Assembly (NCBI RefSeq): GCF_007753095.1
Contig: NZ_CP036348.1
Span: forward strand, 1,860,001 to 1,924,000
DNA: 64,000 nucleotides
Direction: 5' to 3'
Source of the DNA: Rosistilla carotiformis
GTDB lineage: Bacteria; Planctomycetota; Planctomycetia; Pirellulales; Pirellulaceae
Part shown: positions 18,423-28,000 of the stretch, one piece after another
Layout: each line of letters begins with the position of its first letter
How positions within the stretch are numbered: position 1 is the first letter of the stretch
Position numbers and translations under genes: made by a program
Notes under the pieces: model-generated
What the model saw: the letters and a program-made list of their open reading frames with translations, nothing else
Told to the model about the DNA's origin: nothing
Database searches by the model: none

Positions 18423-19913
18423 TCAAGCGTCCAGTTTTTCAAACCGCTCGGCTGCAGCATCCCATGGATCAGGATCTTGCGGTTCGTAGACGACGGGTTG
18501 GAAACTGTCGCGAATCAATTGGCGTCCTTCTTGGATCGAGCCGATTTGCCCCAGTCCAACCATCTGCATGACGATGTTGCCGATCGCCGTCGCTTCGACC
18601 GGACCGGCTAGCACGCGGCGGCGACAAGCATCCGCTGTCATCTGGCACAGCAACGCGTTTTGGGCTCCGCCACCCAAGATATGGATCGTGTTGATCGTTG
18701 TTCCCGTTAGCGATTCGAGCCAGCCGAGGCAGGTCCGGTAACGGAGCGCCAGCCCTTCCAAGGCACCTCGGAAAAGGACGCCGTTGTCGGCGGCGGATGG
18801 TTGTCCGGTTCGGTTTGCAAATGCGGCGATCGCATCGACCATGCAGGCCGGGGCTGCGAAGTCGGGGCAGTCGGGATCGATCAGTAATTGGAACGGCTTC
18901 GCGTCGGCAGCCGCTTGAACCATGCTGGGCCAGTCCAGCGTTTGACCGCGTCGTTCTAGCGAGGCTTTGATCTGTTGGAAGATCCACAACCCGCCGATGT
19001 TCTTCAGCAACCGCGTGCTCCCTTGAACGCCACCCTCGTTGGTGAAGTTCAATTCGGCACAGCGATCGTTGATCAGCGGTTCGGGAATCTCGCAGCCCAT
19101 CAACGACCAGGTGCCGCTGCTGATGTAGCACCAATCGGGCTGAGCCGGTGCGAAGTTGTCCGCGGGTACGGCGACGACAGCCGATCCGGTATCGTGAGTC
19201 GCTGGCAGGACAACGGGGACGCCTTCGAGTCCGGGGACGCCACCTTGGCCGCCGAGAATCGGGCCCAAGACGGTCCCTGGTTGCACGACGTCGCTGAAGA
19301 CACGCGTTGGCAGATCGAACGCTTTCAGCAGCTTTTGCGACCAACCTTGCTGTTGAGTGTTATACAGCTGTGTCGTCGTTGCGTTGGTGTATTCGATCGC
19401 CGCTTTGCCGGTCAGCAGCCAGTGGAAGAAGTCGGGGATCATCAACATCTGGTGGGCGATGTCGAGGACGGGCGAATTCTCCAGCCGCGCCGCCAACAGC
19501 TGATAGGCCGTGTTGAGCTCCATGAATTGCAGCCCCGTCTCGGCGAAGATCTCTTCGCGAGCGACGCGTTCAAACGCCTTGGGGAACATGCCGCGCGTTC
19601 GCGCGTCGCGGTAGTGGTAGCCCGGACCGATCAGATCGCCGTTGGCATCCAAGAAAACGTAGTCGACGCCCCAGGTATCGACGCCCACCGAAAGGACTTT
19701 GGCCTCGCTGGCGGCGGCCAGCGAAAGCCCTTTGCGAATCTCTTGCCACAGCCCCAGCAGATTCCAGTACATCCGACCCTGGACGTGGACCGGGTCATTG
19801 GCAAACCGATGCAGCTCGGAAAGCTTCAGTTGTCCCTCCTCGATGCAGCCAGCCAGTACCCGACCGCTCGATGCGCCAAGGTCCACCGCTAAATGCACAG
19901 GTGCCGATGCCAT
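18423..19913 (-). CDS. rhaB: Rhamnulokinase
   Basis: Phosphorylates L-rhamnulose at carbon 1 in L-rhamnose breakdown. The 496 residues are close to the usual 489 for RhaB. The FGGY-kinase N-terminus (VDLGASSGRVL, residues 9-19) and the rhamnulokinase-type segments VDTWGVDYVFLD, LPATHDTGSAV, YISSGTWSLMG and ILGGGAQNALLCQM are present. The start ATG at 19913 is immediately before the nucleotide-binding motif. A rhamnose isomerase or aldolase is not in this window, but the adjacent Gfo/Idh oxidoreductase is probably in the same transcript. Rhamnose- and fucose-polymer degradation is common in planctomycetes. Confidence 0.92.
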   Translation of the reverse strand: MASAPVHLAVDLGASSGRVLAGCIEEGQLKLSELHRFANDPVHVQGRMYWNLLGLWQEIRKGLSLAAASEAKVLSVGVDTWGVDYVFLDANGDLIGPGYHYRDARTRGMFPKAFERVAREEIFAETGLQFMELNTAYQLLAARLENSPVLDIAHQMLMIPDFFHWLLTGKAAIEYTNATTTQLYNTQQQGWSQKLLKAFDLPTRVFSDVVQPGTVLGPILGGQGGVPGLEGVPVVLPATHDTGSAVVAVPADNFAPAQPDWCYISSGTWSLMGCEIPEPLINDRCAELNFTNEGGVQGSTRLLKNIGGLWIFQQIKASLERRGQTLDWPSMVQAAADAKPFQLLIDPDCPDFAAPACMVDAIAAFANRTGQPSAADNGVLFRGALEGLALRYRTCLGWLESLTGTTINTIHILGGGAQNALLCQMTADACRRRVLAGPVEATAIGNIVMQMVGLGQIGSIQEGRQLIRDSFQPVVYEPQDPDPWDAAAERFEKLDA

Positions 19914-20068
19914 ACGTTTCCTTCGTTCGATCGATGATTTGAGGGATCTACCAACCGAAAAATGTGACCGCCCGCTGCCCGAAAGTCAACCGGACGCAGC
20001 TTTTACGGCCGACATTCCGGCCGACTGCGACCAATCGGCAGCCGCGTTCTGTAAGCTCGTGGCAGCCG

Positions 20069-23000
20069 CTAGCGTGGAGCCCCATCGAGCCCTGTCGAAT
20101 CCAACGCCTGCTGTTCTTCGCTGCTTGCGGTCCGAGCTTTCCGTAGCCGATCAAGATCGGCGGGCGATGCGTAGGCAATCGGTTGCTCCGATTCTACGTT
20201 CGTATCGGCGCGGCTCAGTGCATTGAGAATGATCAGCGCGTCGATCGGCGACAGATGGCCGTCGCGATTGGTGTCGTAGAAGAATCCGGGAAACTCATCG
20301 AGTGTCGCGCGATCGACCAAGCGGTTGTCGTCATCAACGAATTGCCGCCGCGATAGCTCGTTGATGATGATCAAAGCGTCCAATGCGGTGATCTCTCCCG
20401 AAGCGTTGACGTCCAGCGGATCGGATCCGTAGGTCCATCCGTTGTTGCCGTCGTAGTTGACCAATAGCGTCGCCGCCCCTGCGCCTTGCCACTCCTCATA
20501 GTATTGGCCGTCGATTGGTACGTTGCCGACAAGCGTCCATTGATCCATGCTGGCGAAGACGTCGTCGGGATCCAAAAATAGCTTAAGCGAGTCGTCCGAT
20601 CCGGCCATCTCGAGCACCGACGTCGGGCTGATCAATACCGATTGCGATCCATTGCCTGTCAAGTCGATCGCTTCGATGTTCCCTAAATCCCCCTCCAGGT
20701 CGCCGATATCGAAGGTGCCTTCACCGGGGCGGAAGCGAATCGTATCGGTACCCATTTGGGTATCGATCCAAACATCGATACCAAGCGACCAGAGGTCGGC
20801 CGTGTCAAAATAATCGTCACCGCTGGTGAACTGAAAATCGATTGCCGATCCAGGAGGCAGCGGTGCTCGGAACAGCTCCATCTCGCCGCTTCGGACGACC
20901 GTCTGGCCATCGATTATGTCGACCTGGGTGGAATGGTTGACAGTCTTGATAAAGACCGACAGGGTATCGTCGGCCGAAGCAATATGAAATTGGTAATCTT
21001 CGACTTCGCCATCGCCGGCTTGCCCCGTGGGTGAAAGGCCGCCGGAACTGCTGAGTCGGAAGCGGGCGAAACTGCCGCCGCTCGATGCGCCGGCAGGAAT
21101 CGTGACAGGGACGATATTCTCGCCAGAATTCAGGGGCAAAGCGGCAGCGATCTGTTCGCCCGGATCATCCCAATCACCATCTTGGTTGAAGTCGATCCAG
21201 GCATCCAACTGACCTTCGCCACTGCTTACAACGATCACCGATGCCACCGAATCGGAATCGCTTGCGGCAACAAAGCTAGTGATGGGGTGCACGCCGTCAT
21301 CGAGGTCGCTATCGGCTGCGGAGTTGGCGATTGCAAACGGCTCGAAATTGATCCCGTCTCCCATGAATAAATCGCTCGCCCCATGACGGGCTCCGTCGCT
21401 TTCCAGCGATGTCGGATAGATCGAATCGGGAGCATCGCCGTAGTCCAATCGCTCGTCGTCGAGATTGATCAGTTCAACGTCGGCAGCGTTCAGCCCATCG
21501 AAGTTCGGATCGTCGCTGGTCGCCGCAGCGATCACGATCGTCAGTTCCACGTTGCCATCGATCAGCGAATCGTCGACTCCCGTGATCGTGACGGTTTGCG
21601 GAGTGGTTCCGTTTTCGGGAGTGAAGCGAAGCGTTGGCGTATCGATCGTCGCTTCGTTGAGATTGCTGCTGGACAATGCGATCGTAACATCCGACGCCGG
21701 CAACGCGTCCAACCGAACAGTGAACGTTGCCGTCTTCCCCGCTTCGGTCGTCTGCAGCATCCGCAGCGGTTCGACAGTGATCCCAGCGACGTCGTTATCG
21801 GTGGTTGCGATCGCGACCGATTCTGGTGCCAGCGACGTGAACTGCGGATCGGAACTTGGTCCTACCGTAAGGATCAGTTGCGTGATTTGCGATCCGTCGA
21901 TCCGTTGGTCGTTCTTCGCCGTAACGACGACGGTCTGCGGGAGGTTCCAGTTGTCGGGAGTGAAGACCAGTTGTTGGCGATCGAGTTGAGCTTCGTCGTC
22001 GCGGTCTAAACCGAGGTCGATCACGACGTCTTCCAGTGGCTGAGCGGTCAGGGCGACCGATAGCGAATCGGCGCGGCCCGATTCGCTGGCGACGAGGCTG
22101 GTTTTGGATAGCAGCAGCCCGGCGACATCGTCGCTGACGATGGTGCCGGTGGCGTGGTCGCGGGTCAGGATGACATCGGGCGAGGCTGTCAGCCGCAGTT
22201 CGAATTGTTCCTCGTTTTCGATCAACGCATCGTCGATCAATTCGACTGATACGATGGTGGAAAGGTCTCCGCTGGCTGTCAACGAAACCGGCACGCTCCA
22301 CAGCGAACGGTAATCGACGTCGGGGGCGGCGGTGCCGCGGAGCGTGAGGGCTTGCAGTTCCGCTGTGCTGCCGTTGGGCAGCGCGTGGCTCAATTGAGCG
22401 ACAAAATCGAGGGTCCCGTCGGTTTCGTTTGCCGCCGCGTCGGAAAGATGTAGGCCGATCATCTCCACCGCGCCAGCGTCGACGCCATCGCCGCGGTTGT
22501 CGATCCCTTGCAGATCGATCTGTCGCGGCACGCCTCGCGCGTCGACAGGGATGTTCTCGCTCGTGTCGCCATCGCGATCCAGGTCGTATCGGTCGGCGGT
22601 GGTGCTGCCGCGACCGGCATCCAGGGCGGGACTGTCTTGCAGCAGGGGATGGATCTCGATCGCGCCGCCATAAAATCCTAGCGGTGCCAGCAGCGGATCG
22701 ATGACGTCGGATGTGTCCAATTCACCCGCGGCATCGCTGGCGTTGCCGGGGCCAAAAACGTTGTAGCCGTCGCTGCGGAAGCTGTTGGTTCGCGTATCGC
22801 TTGCGCCGGTGACGTCGAGATTCGAATCGCCGTTGCCCGCGACGATCGACGATCGCAGTTCGGTGCGCGTGTTCTGTTCGCCGCGAGAGACCAATCCGTC
22901 GCCGAGACCAGCCGCTTCGTTGTTGGTGATCGTGCTTGAATCGATCGACAGCAGCCCGCCATCGTTGATCAGTCCGCCAGCTGCAACGGTGGCGGTGTTT

Positions 23001-25402
23001 CCGGAGATCGTCGTGCCAATGATCTGGCTGCCGTCACCGACGCCAAAGCGGCTGCTCAGATAGACGCCGCCTCCTTGCTGATCGGAGTGATTTCGAGCGA
23101 TGGTGGAATGGAGGATCGTCAATTGGCTCTGGTCCACAGCCACGGCGCCACCGGAACCCGCGGCGGTGTTGTCGTTCAGCGAACTGCGGACGATCGTCAA
23201 TTCGGCGCCGTCGGAGGCGTAGACCGCGGCTCCATCGCCAGCGGATTGATTGTCCGAAAGGATACTGTCGATGATGGTGATCCGGCCGCCGGTCGCAGAG
23301 ATCGCACCGCCGGGACCGTCGGCGACATTGTCTGTGATCGCCGAGCGTTCGATATGCAATTCGCCGGAGGACTCAAATAGGATCGCAGCCCCTGCTTCGC
23401 CTGGTTCGGTCTGTCCACCGGTTAGGTTGAGATCGGTTAGGGCGAGGTCGACGCTTTCCACATCGAAGATCCGCGATCGTTCGGCCGCGTCGATCGTGAG
23501 CGCTCCCGAGACGGGACCGTTGATCGTCGTCGAACGCCGGATGGGCAGCGATCCGAGCGTGAGATCGATCGTCTCGCCAGCGAGCGAATCGGCGATCTGA
23601 ATCGCTGCGCTGCCGCCGAATTGGTTTGTGTATTCGATCGCTTCACGCAAGCTGATGTCGCCAACACTCAGATCGCCATCGCTCTCATCGACCAGCGTAT
23701 CGACGATCGGTTGGAAGTCGTCGGGGACAAAGATCAGCGAATAATCTTCCACCTCGCCATCGGCCGCCATGCCTGCAGGTGTCAGGCCGCCGGCGGTGCT
23801 GACGCGAAATCGGAAGTGGGCGGCGCCGGGCGTGAAGTCGTCGGGCAATGGCAGTTCGATGATCGTCGATCCGTCGGCAACGCCTAGGTTCATGCTGACA
23901 GCAAACTGTTCGCCCGCATCGTCCCAACTGCCGTTGCGATTCCAATCGACCCAGGCATCGAGATAGTTCCCCGTGGCGGCGGCGTTCTGCAGATCGATGG
24001 CGATCGTCAGCGGATCGCCAATAGATTGGTAGCGTCCGCCGATGAAGGCGACGCCATTTTCGTCGTCGATAAAGGTTTGGTCGCCACGCGACAGACCTTC
24101 GGGCTGGCCATCGCGCTCGCTGTCGACGGTCGCGCCGAGTCGCGGGCCAGCGACCACGTGGTAGGCACCGTTGTCGGCGGCGAGGGTTGGGTAGCTGGTA
24201 TCGAATCCGGTCAGATCGCTTGTCGGCGCATCGCCAAAGTCGAAGGCGACTTCGACCGCACCGATATCGATACCGGTTCCCATCGCGCGGAAGTTGCCGA
24301 GTTGATCGACATCTGGAATCTCACCGCCCGCGGTCGCTTGGCTGTCGATGGCGGGACTGCCCGGCAGCAGGCTGTGAGTAAACGTGGTTCGGTCCAACGC
24401 AGCGACCAGCGGGTCGACGTTGGTCTGGTCGGTGTCAGCGCCCAACCAACCTGCCGCTGAATCGTGCGAGAGGTTGTTTCCTAGAGAGGTGATCGTCGCG
24501 CTGCCACCTCCCATTTCGAAGGTCCCCAGCGTGTTGAAGCCGTTGCCGGCAAACAGATTCGCTTCGGTTGTCGCCACGGCGTCGGCGCCATCGGCGACGA
24601 CACGAATCGCCCGCGCGTCGTTGTCGACAAAACTGGAACTGGTGATTTGGAATGATTGCTCCGCGGTCGTGGCGACAATGGAAACTGCGGCTGCAGCTCC
24701 GTTGGCTTCGTTGTTCGAGAAGGTGCTGTTGGTGATCGATCCGTCGCCGTCGATCCGCAAGATTGCAGCGCCATCGCTGGCGGTCGTTGCCGTCTGGCCT
24801 GTGGCCGTGTTGTTGACAAACGAAGTGTTGACGACGGTCAGCACACCGCCTTCGGCATAGACTCCGCCGCCTCCTTGGGCTCGACTGTCGCGAATCACGA
24901 GATCCTGCAGCAGCAATGAATCGCCAGTTCCCTGGTCGGCATCGCCCGATTCAAAGTGAACTGCGCCGCCGGGGCCAATCAAGGCACGGCCGTTGGCAAG
25001 CGTGAGGTCTTGCAGGACAAAGTCTTGGCTGCCGTCCCCTTCGAATTGGAACAGCTGTTTGGTGCCGCGGCCACTGAGCGTCAGTTGGTCGGCGCCGGGA
25101 CCGGCGATGGTGATCGAGTCGGTGACCGTGAGGACCTGCGTCAATTCGAGTGTCTCGGCACTCAGTTCCGAGGCAAAGGTGATTGTGTCGTGGCCGGGAT
25201 TGGCATTCGCTTCCTGAATCGCATCGCGCAGCGTGCAGGAAGTTTCGCTGCATGCCCGCCCGTCGACGTCATCGATTCGGGTGACGTGGAAGGTTGTCAG
25301 CAGACGTCGCGATTCGAGCGACTCCAGTCGCAAGCGTCGACGCCGAGCGCTGGCAGAGGGGCGAGAAGAGTTGGTTTTTCGTGAATGCCTCAAAATTTCC
25401 AC
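20069..25402 (-). CDS. Giant beta-helix surface protein with CSLREA, GEVED, Calx-beta-like and dockerin segments
   Basis: Secreted or cell-surface protein of 1777 residues, function unknown. The basic N-terminus carries LESLESRRLL (about 27-36), a variant of the planctomycete LEPR-XLL export-associated motif, then a CSLREA-type segment (CTLRDAIQEAN). Two blocks of parallel beta-helix repeats follow (about 50-390 and 590-910; recurring NNxA and SxNxA turns as in polymorphic outer-membrane proteins). GEVED domains occur near 545 and 1465 (each containing DGEVEDY). Calx-beta/tandem sheet domains lie around 1000-1330, and a C-terminal dockerin-like pair (about 1660-1730) contains DVNASGEITALDAL and DTNRDGHLSPIDAL, both Ca2+-loop patterns. 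No cohesin is seen nearby. Confidence 0.85.
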   Translation of the reverse strand: MEILRHSRKTNSSRPSASARRRRLRLESLESRRLLTTFHVTRIDDVDGRACSETSCTLRDAIQEANANPGHDTITFASELSAETLELTQVLTVTDSITIAGPGADQLTLSGRGTKQLFQFEGDGSQDFVLQDLTLANGRALIGPGGAVHFESGDADQGTGDSLLLQDLVIRDSRAQGGGGVYAEGGVLTVVNTSFVNNTATGQTATTASDGAAILRIDGDGSITNSTFSNNEANGAAAAVSIVATTAEQSFQITSSSFVDNDARAIRVVADGADAVATTEANLFAGNGFNTLGTFEMGGGSATITSLGNNLSHDSAAGWLGADTDQTNVDPLVAALDRTTFTHSLLPGSPAIDSQATAGGEIPDVDQLGNFRAMGTGIDIGAVEVAFDFGDAPTSDLTGFDTSYPTLAADNGAYHVVAGPRLGATVDSERDGQPEGLSRGDQTFIDDENGVAFIGGRYQSIGDPLTIAIDLQNAAATGNYLDAWVDWNRNGSWDDAGEQFAVSMNLGVADGSTIIELPLPDDFTPGAAHFRFRVSTAGGLTPAGMAADGEVEDYSLIFVPDDFQPIVDTLVDESDGDLSVGDISLREAIEYTNQFGGSAAIQIADSLAGETIDLTLGSLPIRRSTTINGPVSGALTIDAAERSRIFDVESVDLALTDLNLTGGQTEPGEAGAAILFESSGELHIERSAITDNVADGPGGAISATGGRITIIDSILSDNQSAGDGAAVYASDGAELTIVRSSLNDNTAAGSGGAVAVDQSQLTILHSTIARNHSDQQGGGVYLSSRFGVGDGSQIIGTTISGNTATVAAGGLINDGGLLSIDSSTITNNEAAGLGDGLVSRGEQNTRTELRSSIVAGNGDSNLDVTGASDTRTNSFRSDGYNVFGPGNASDAAGELDTSDVIDPLLAPLGFYGGAIEIHPLLQDSPALDAGRGSTTADRYDLDRDGDTSENIPVDARGVPRQIDLQGIDNRGDGVDAGAVEMIGLHLSDAAANETDGTLDFVAQLSHALPNGSTAELQALTLRGTAAPDVDYRSLWSVPVSLTASGDLSTIVSVELIDDALIENEEQFELRLTASPDVILTRDHATGTIVSDDVAGLLLSKTSLVASESGRADSLSVALTAQPLEDVVIDLGLDRDDEAQLDRQQLVFTPDNWNLPQTVVVTAKNDQRIDGSQITQLILTVGPSSDPQFTSLAPESVAIATTDNDVAGITVEPLRMLQTTEAGKTATFTVRLDALPASDVTIALSSSNLNEATIDTPTLRFTPENGTTPQTVTITGVDDSLIDGNVELTIVIAAATSDDPNFDGLNAADVELINLDDERLDYGDAPDSIYPTSLESDGARHGASDLFMGDGINFEPFAIANSAADSDLDDGVHPITSFVAASDSDSVASVIVVSSGEGQLDAWIDFNQDGDWDDPGEQIAAALPLNSGENIVPVTIPAGASSGGSFARFRLSSSGGLSPTGQAGDGEVEDYQFHIASADDTLSVFIKTVNHSTQVDIIDGQTVVRSGEMELFRAPLPPGSAIDFQFTSGDDYFDTADLWSLGIDVWIDTQMGTDTIRFRPGEGTFDIGDLEGDLGNIEAIDLTGNGSQSVLISPTSVLEMAGSDDSLKLFLDPDDVFASMDQWTLVGNVPIDGQYYEEWQGAGAATLLVNYDGNNGWTYGSDPLDVNASGEITALDALIIINELSRRQFVDDDNRLVDRATLDEFPGFFYDTNRDGHLSPIDALIILNALSRADTNVESEQPIAYASPADLDRLRKARTASSEEQQALDSTGLDGAPR

Positions 25403-25602
25403 TCGTCAATGCAGTCGAACTAACGCGGCGGGCAGACACTCTGCCAGACCGATCTAGTTTGATTGACGCAGCCGACGATGCCTAACAATTCGCCGCAAAT
25501 TTGCCGTTACAACCCGGCGGAACTGTCGTAATCCGGACTGTCGTGTGCGGAAAAAAACGATCTCTAGCGAATGTGTAGCGACCGGAGAGGCCCAAGTTGG
25601 GA

Positions 25603-26130
25603 TTAGGCTCGCGATTCGAGGAAGGTTTGCAGGGCGAGGCGATTCGATTCGAAGGCCATGTTTTCGAGGTGTTCTGGCCCAAGGTCGCAGAACGAGGTCG
25701 ATTGCACCTCGCTCGGTTCGGCTTCCAACGCATCTAGGTCGACGATTTGGCAGGTGTAGAAGAGATCGACGACCGGAATGATCAAGCCGCGATATTCGTA
25801 GCTGTTGGTGAAGGAGGTGAGGTATTGGAATGATTCGACGTTCAGCCGCACCTCTTCCTGAATTTCGCGGATCAACGCCATTTCGCCGGTCTCGCCGCTG
25901 TCGACAAAACCGCCGGGCAGGCCCCACTTTCCCTTGCCCGGATCGCGGGCGCGGCGAAGCAGTAGCACCCGACCTTGCGAGTCGGTGACAATTCCACCAA
26001 CGGCCACCGTGGGGCCAAAGTGAAACGTGTACTGGCAAGCGGAACATCGGAAGGGATCCTCGCCGATCGCAGCCGCCGCGGCTCCGCATCGTGGACAAAA
26101 ATGGAAGGTTTGCGTAATCGGAAGGTTCAT
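25603..26130 (-). CDS. Nudix hydrolase with N-terminal zinc ribbon
   Basis: Hydrolyses a nucleoside-diphosphate derivative, possibly NADH or ADP-ribose. In 175 residues there is a four-cysteine zinc ribbon (CPRC and CSAC, residues 12-32) and a Nudix box near 66-89: GGFVDSGE, then REIQEE, with all metal-binding glutamates present. The late glycine of the box is replaced by arginine. The ATG at 26130 is preferred over an upstream GTG at 26169 because conserved sequence begins there. It is divergent from ychF. NudC proteins have a similar ribbon but are larger, so a generic Nudix call is safer. Confidence 0.88.
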   Translation of the reverse strand: MNLPITQTFHFCPRCGAAAAAIGEDPFRCSACQYTFHFGPTVAVGGIVTDSQGRVLLLRRARDPGKGKWGLPGGFVDSGETGEMALIREIQEEVRLNVESFQYLTSFTNSYEYRGLIIPVVDLFYTCQIVDLDALEAEPSEVQSTSFCDLGPEHLENMAFESNRLALQTFLESRA

Positions 26131-26299
26131 CAAAGGCTCGGCTGTTGAGGTCGGCGGTTGGTTCCCCACCGATGGTACGAGAAACGGGGTGCCGTTTGAA
26201 TCCGTGCGGCGGGGACAACTGCGGCTCTTTTGCGATTTGATCGAACCGCTTATCCTTTGTGCGTCGCCGTTTTAACCTTTATTGCATCGAAGAGCATTT

Positions 26300-27391
26300 A
26301 TGGAAGCTGGTATTGTTGGCTTGCCGAACGTCGGAAAAAGCACGTTGTTCAACGCGTTGACGAGTTCACAAGCGGCCCAAAGCGAAAATTATCCGTTTTG
26401 CACGATCGAACCCAACGAAGGAATTGTCAACGTTCCCGACGGGCGATTGCAGACGATCACCAATTTGATCCACACCAAAAAGATCATTCCTGCAGCGCTC
26501 AAGCTGGTCGATATTGCGGGAATTGTTAAAGGTGCCAGCGAAGGGGAGGGCTTGGGGAATAAGTTCCTCAGCCACATCCGCCAGGTCGATGCGATCATCC
26601 AAGTCGTCCGCTGTTTCGAAGATCCCGACGTCACCCACGTCGCCGGCAATGTCGATCCGATGGCGGACATCGACACGATCGAAACCGAATTGATCCTCGC
26701 CGATATCCAGACTTTGGAAAACGCATTGCCCAAAGCGGAGCGGACCGCGCGGACCGGCGATAAAGAAGCCAAGCTTCTGGTTGCCACGATCAATAAGCAC
26801 CTGGAACACATCACCAAAGAATTGCCGCTGCGGACACTGTCGTTGACCGAAGCGGAAGCCAAGGTGGTCAGCAGTTTCGGACTGATGACGGCCAAGCCGA
26901 TCCTGTACGTTGCCAACGTCGACGAAAACGACGTCAACGGCGAAAACGATCTTGTCGCCAAGGTCCGCGAGCACGCCAAGCAAAGCGGCGCAGGCGTTGT
27001 GCCGGTTTGTGCCAAGGTGGAAGCGGAAGTTGCCGAGCTGGAACCCGCAGATCGTGCTGAATTCTTGGACGCAGTCGGTTTGACTGAGCCGGCGTTAGAA
27101 AAACTGGCCCGCGAAGCCTACCGAACCCTTGGCCTGCACAGTTATTTCACGGCGGGTGAGAAAGAGGTTCGGGCGTGGACAATTCCGGTTGGGGCGACCG
27201 CACCGCAGGCTGCCGGAGTGATCCACAGCGATTTCGAACGAGGATTTATCCGCGCAGAGGTCTATTCGGTCGAAGATCTTGTCGAATACAAGAGCGAGAA
27301 GGAGATCCGCAATGCTGGCAAGTTGCGTGTCGAAGGGAAAAGCTACGTGATGAACGATGGCGACGTCGTCCACTTCTTGTTCAACGTTTAA
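26300..27391 (+). CDS. ychF: Ribosome-associated ATPase YchF (Obg-family)
   Basis: Translation-associated P-loop NTPase, an OLA1 homologue that prefers ATP. The 363 residues begin [17 protein letters not shown], with the G1 loop at residues 6-14. G3 is DIAGIVKGA. The G4 motif is NVDE rather than NKxD, the known basis for ATP preference. The C-terminal TGS domain is present ([18 protein letters not shown], ending [15 protein letters not shown]). The ATG at 26300 is chosen over a TTG at 26282 because family members start at this point, and GAAGAG lies upstream. A single-copy conserved gene. Confidence 0.96.
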   Translation: MEAGIVGLPNVGKSTLFNALTSSQAAQSENYPFCTIEPNEGIVNVPDGRLQTITNLIHTKKIIPAALKLVDIAGIVKGASEGEGLGNKFLSHIRQVDAIIQVVRCFEDPDVTHVAGNVDPMADIDTIETELILADIQTLENALPKAERTARTGDKEAKLLVATINKHLEHITKELPLRTLSLTEAEAKVVSSFGLMTAKPILYVANVDENDVNGENDLVAKVREHAKQSGAGVVPVCAKVEAEVAELEPADRAEFLDAVGLTEPALEKLAREAYRTLGLHSYFTAGEKEVRAWTIPVGATAPQAAGVIHSDFERGFIRAEVYSVEDLVEYKSEKEIRNAGKLRVEGKSYVMNDGDVVHFLFNV

Positions 27392-27559
27392 TCCGTGGCC
27401 TGCGTCCGTTGTAACGCCCAGTTAACCGTGATGTTCGGGTTGTGTCGGCTGCGCTGAGTCTGTGTTTCGCGACTATTAAAAGTGACCTTGGATTGAGATG
27501 CTTGCCGACCAAGGGAGAGGCGTGAAGCGCGGATTACTACAGCATTGGAATGGGCGAAC

Positions 27560-28000
27560 ATGGATTATCGACGGGCTGGCAACGATGTGATGGAAACCGA
27601 AGTGTTAACCGCATCGCCTGCCAAACTGAGACGCATGACCGTTGAGTTCGCTTTACGCAACGCGAATCTTGCGATCGAACAGGCGACCACCGACGGGGGC
27701 GTTCGAAAATCCGAAGCGACCCTGAATCTGCGCGACGCGCTGACGGAATTGTTGGGGGGGATTCGCCCATCGGAAGAAGCGCTGCCAAAGCAAGTCGCCG
27801 ATATGTATGTCTTCCTTCTGCAATGGCTGACGTCCGCCGAAGTCGATGGCGATCGCGAGAAACTTGTCGATATCAGCCGCGTCCTGGAAATCGAACTCGA
27901 TACGTGGAACCAAGTTGCGTTGACCACGATTTCCGGATCCAGTGTCCCGCAAAGTTCTGGTGGGGACGAATCGTTGGAATCGATTTGTTTTGACGCTTAG
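27560..28000 (+). CDS. fliS: FliS-like flagellar export chaperone
   Basis: Probable chaperone that holds flagellin monomers in the cytoplasm before export. The 146-residue helical protein has the FliS opening pattern, a short N-terminal segment then VLTASPAKLRRMTVEFALR, followed by two further helices (about 62-85 and 95-130). FliS proteins are usually 120-140 residues. No flagellin or FliD gene is next to it, so the context does not help; flagellar genes are often scattered in planctomycetes. The start is ATG 27560 rather than the TTG at 27545. Its stop codon overlaps by four bases the stop of the convergent Clp-N gene. Confidence 0.72.
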   Translation: MDYRRAGNDVMETEVLTASPAKLRRMTVEFALRNANLAIEQATTDGGVRKSEATLNLRDALTELLGGIRPSEEALPKQVADMYVFLLQWLTSAEVDGDREKLVDISRVLEIELDTWNQVALTTISGSSVPQSSGGDESLESICFDA

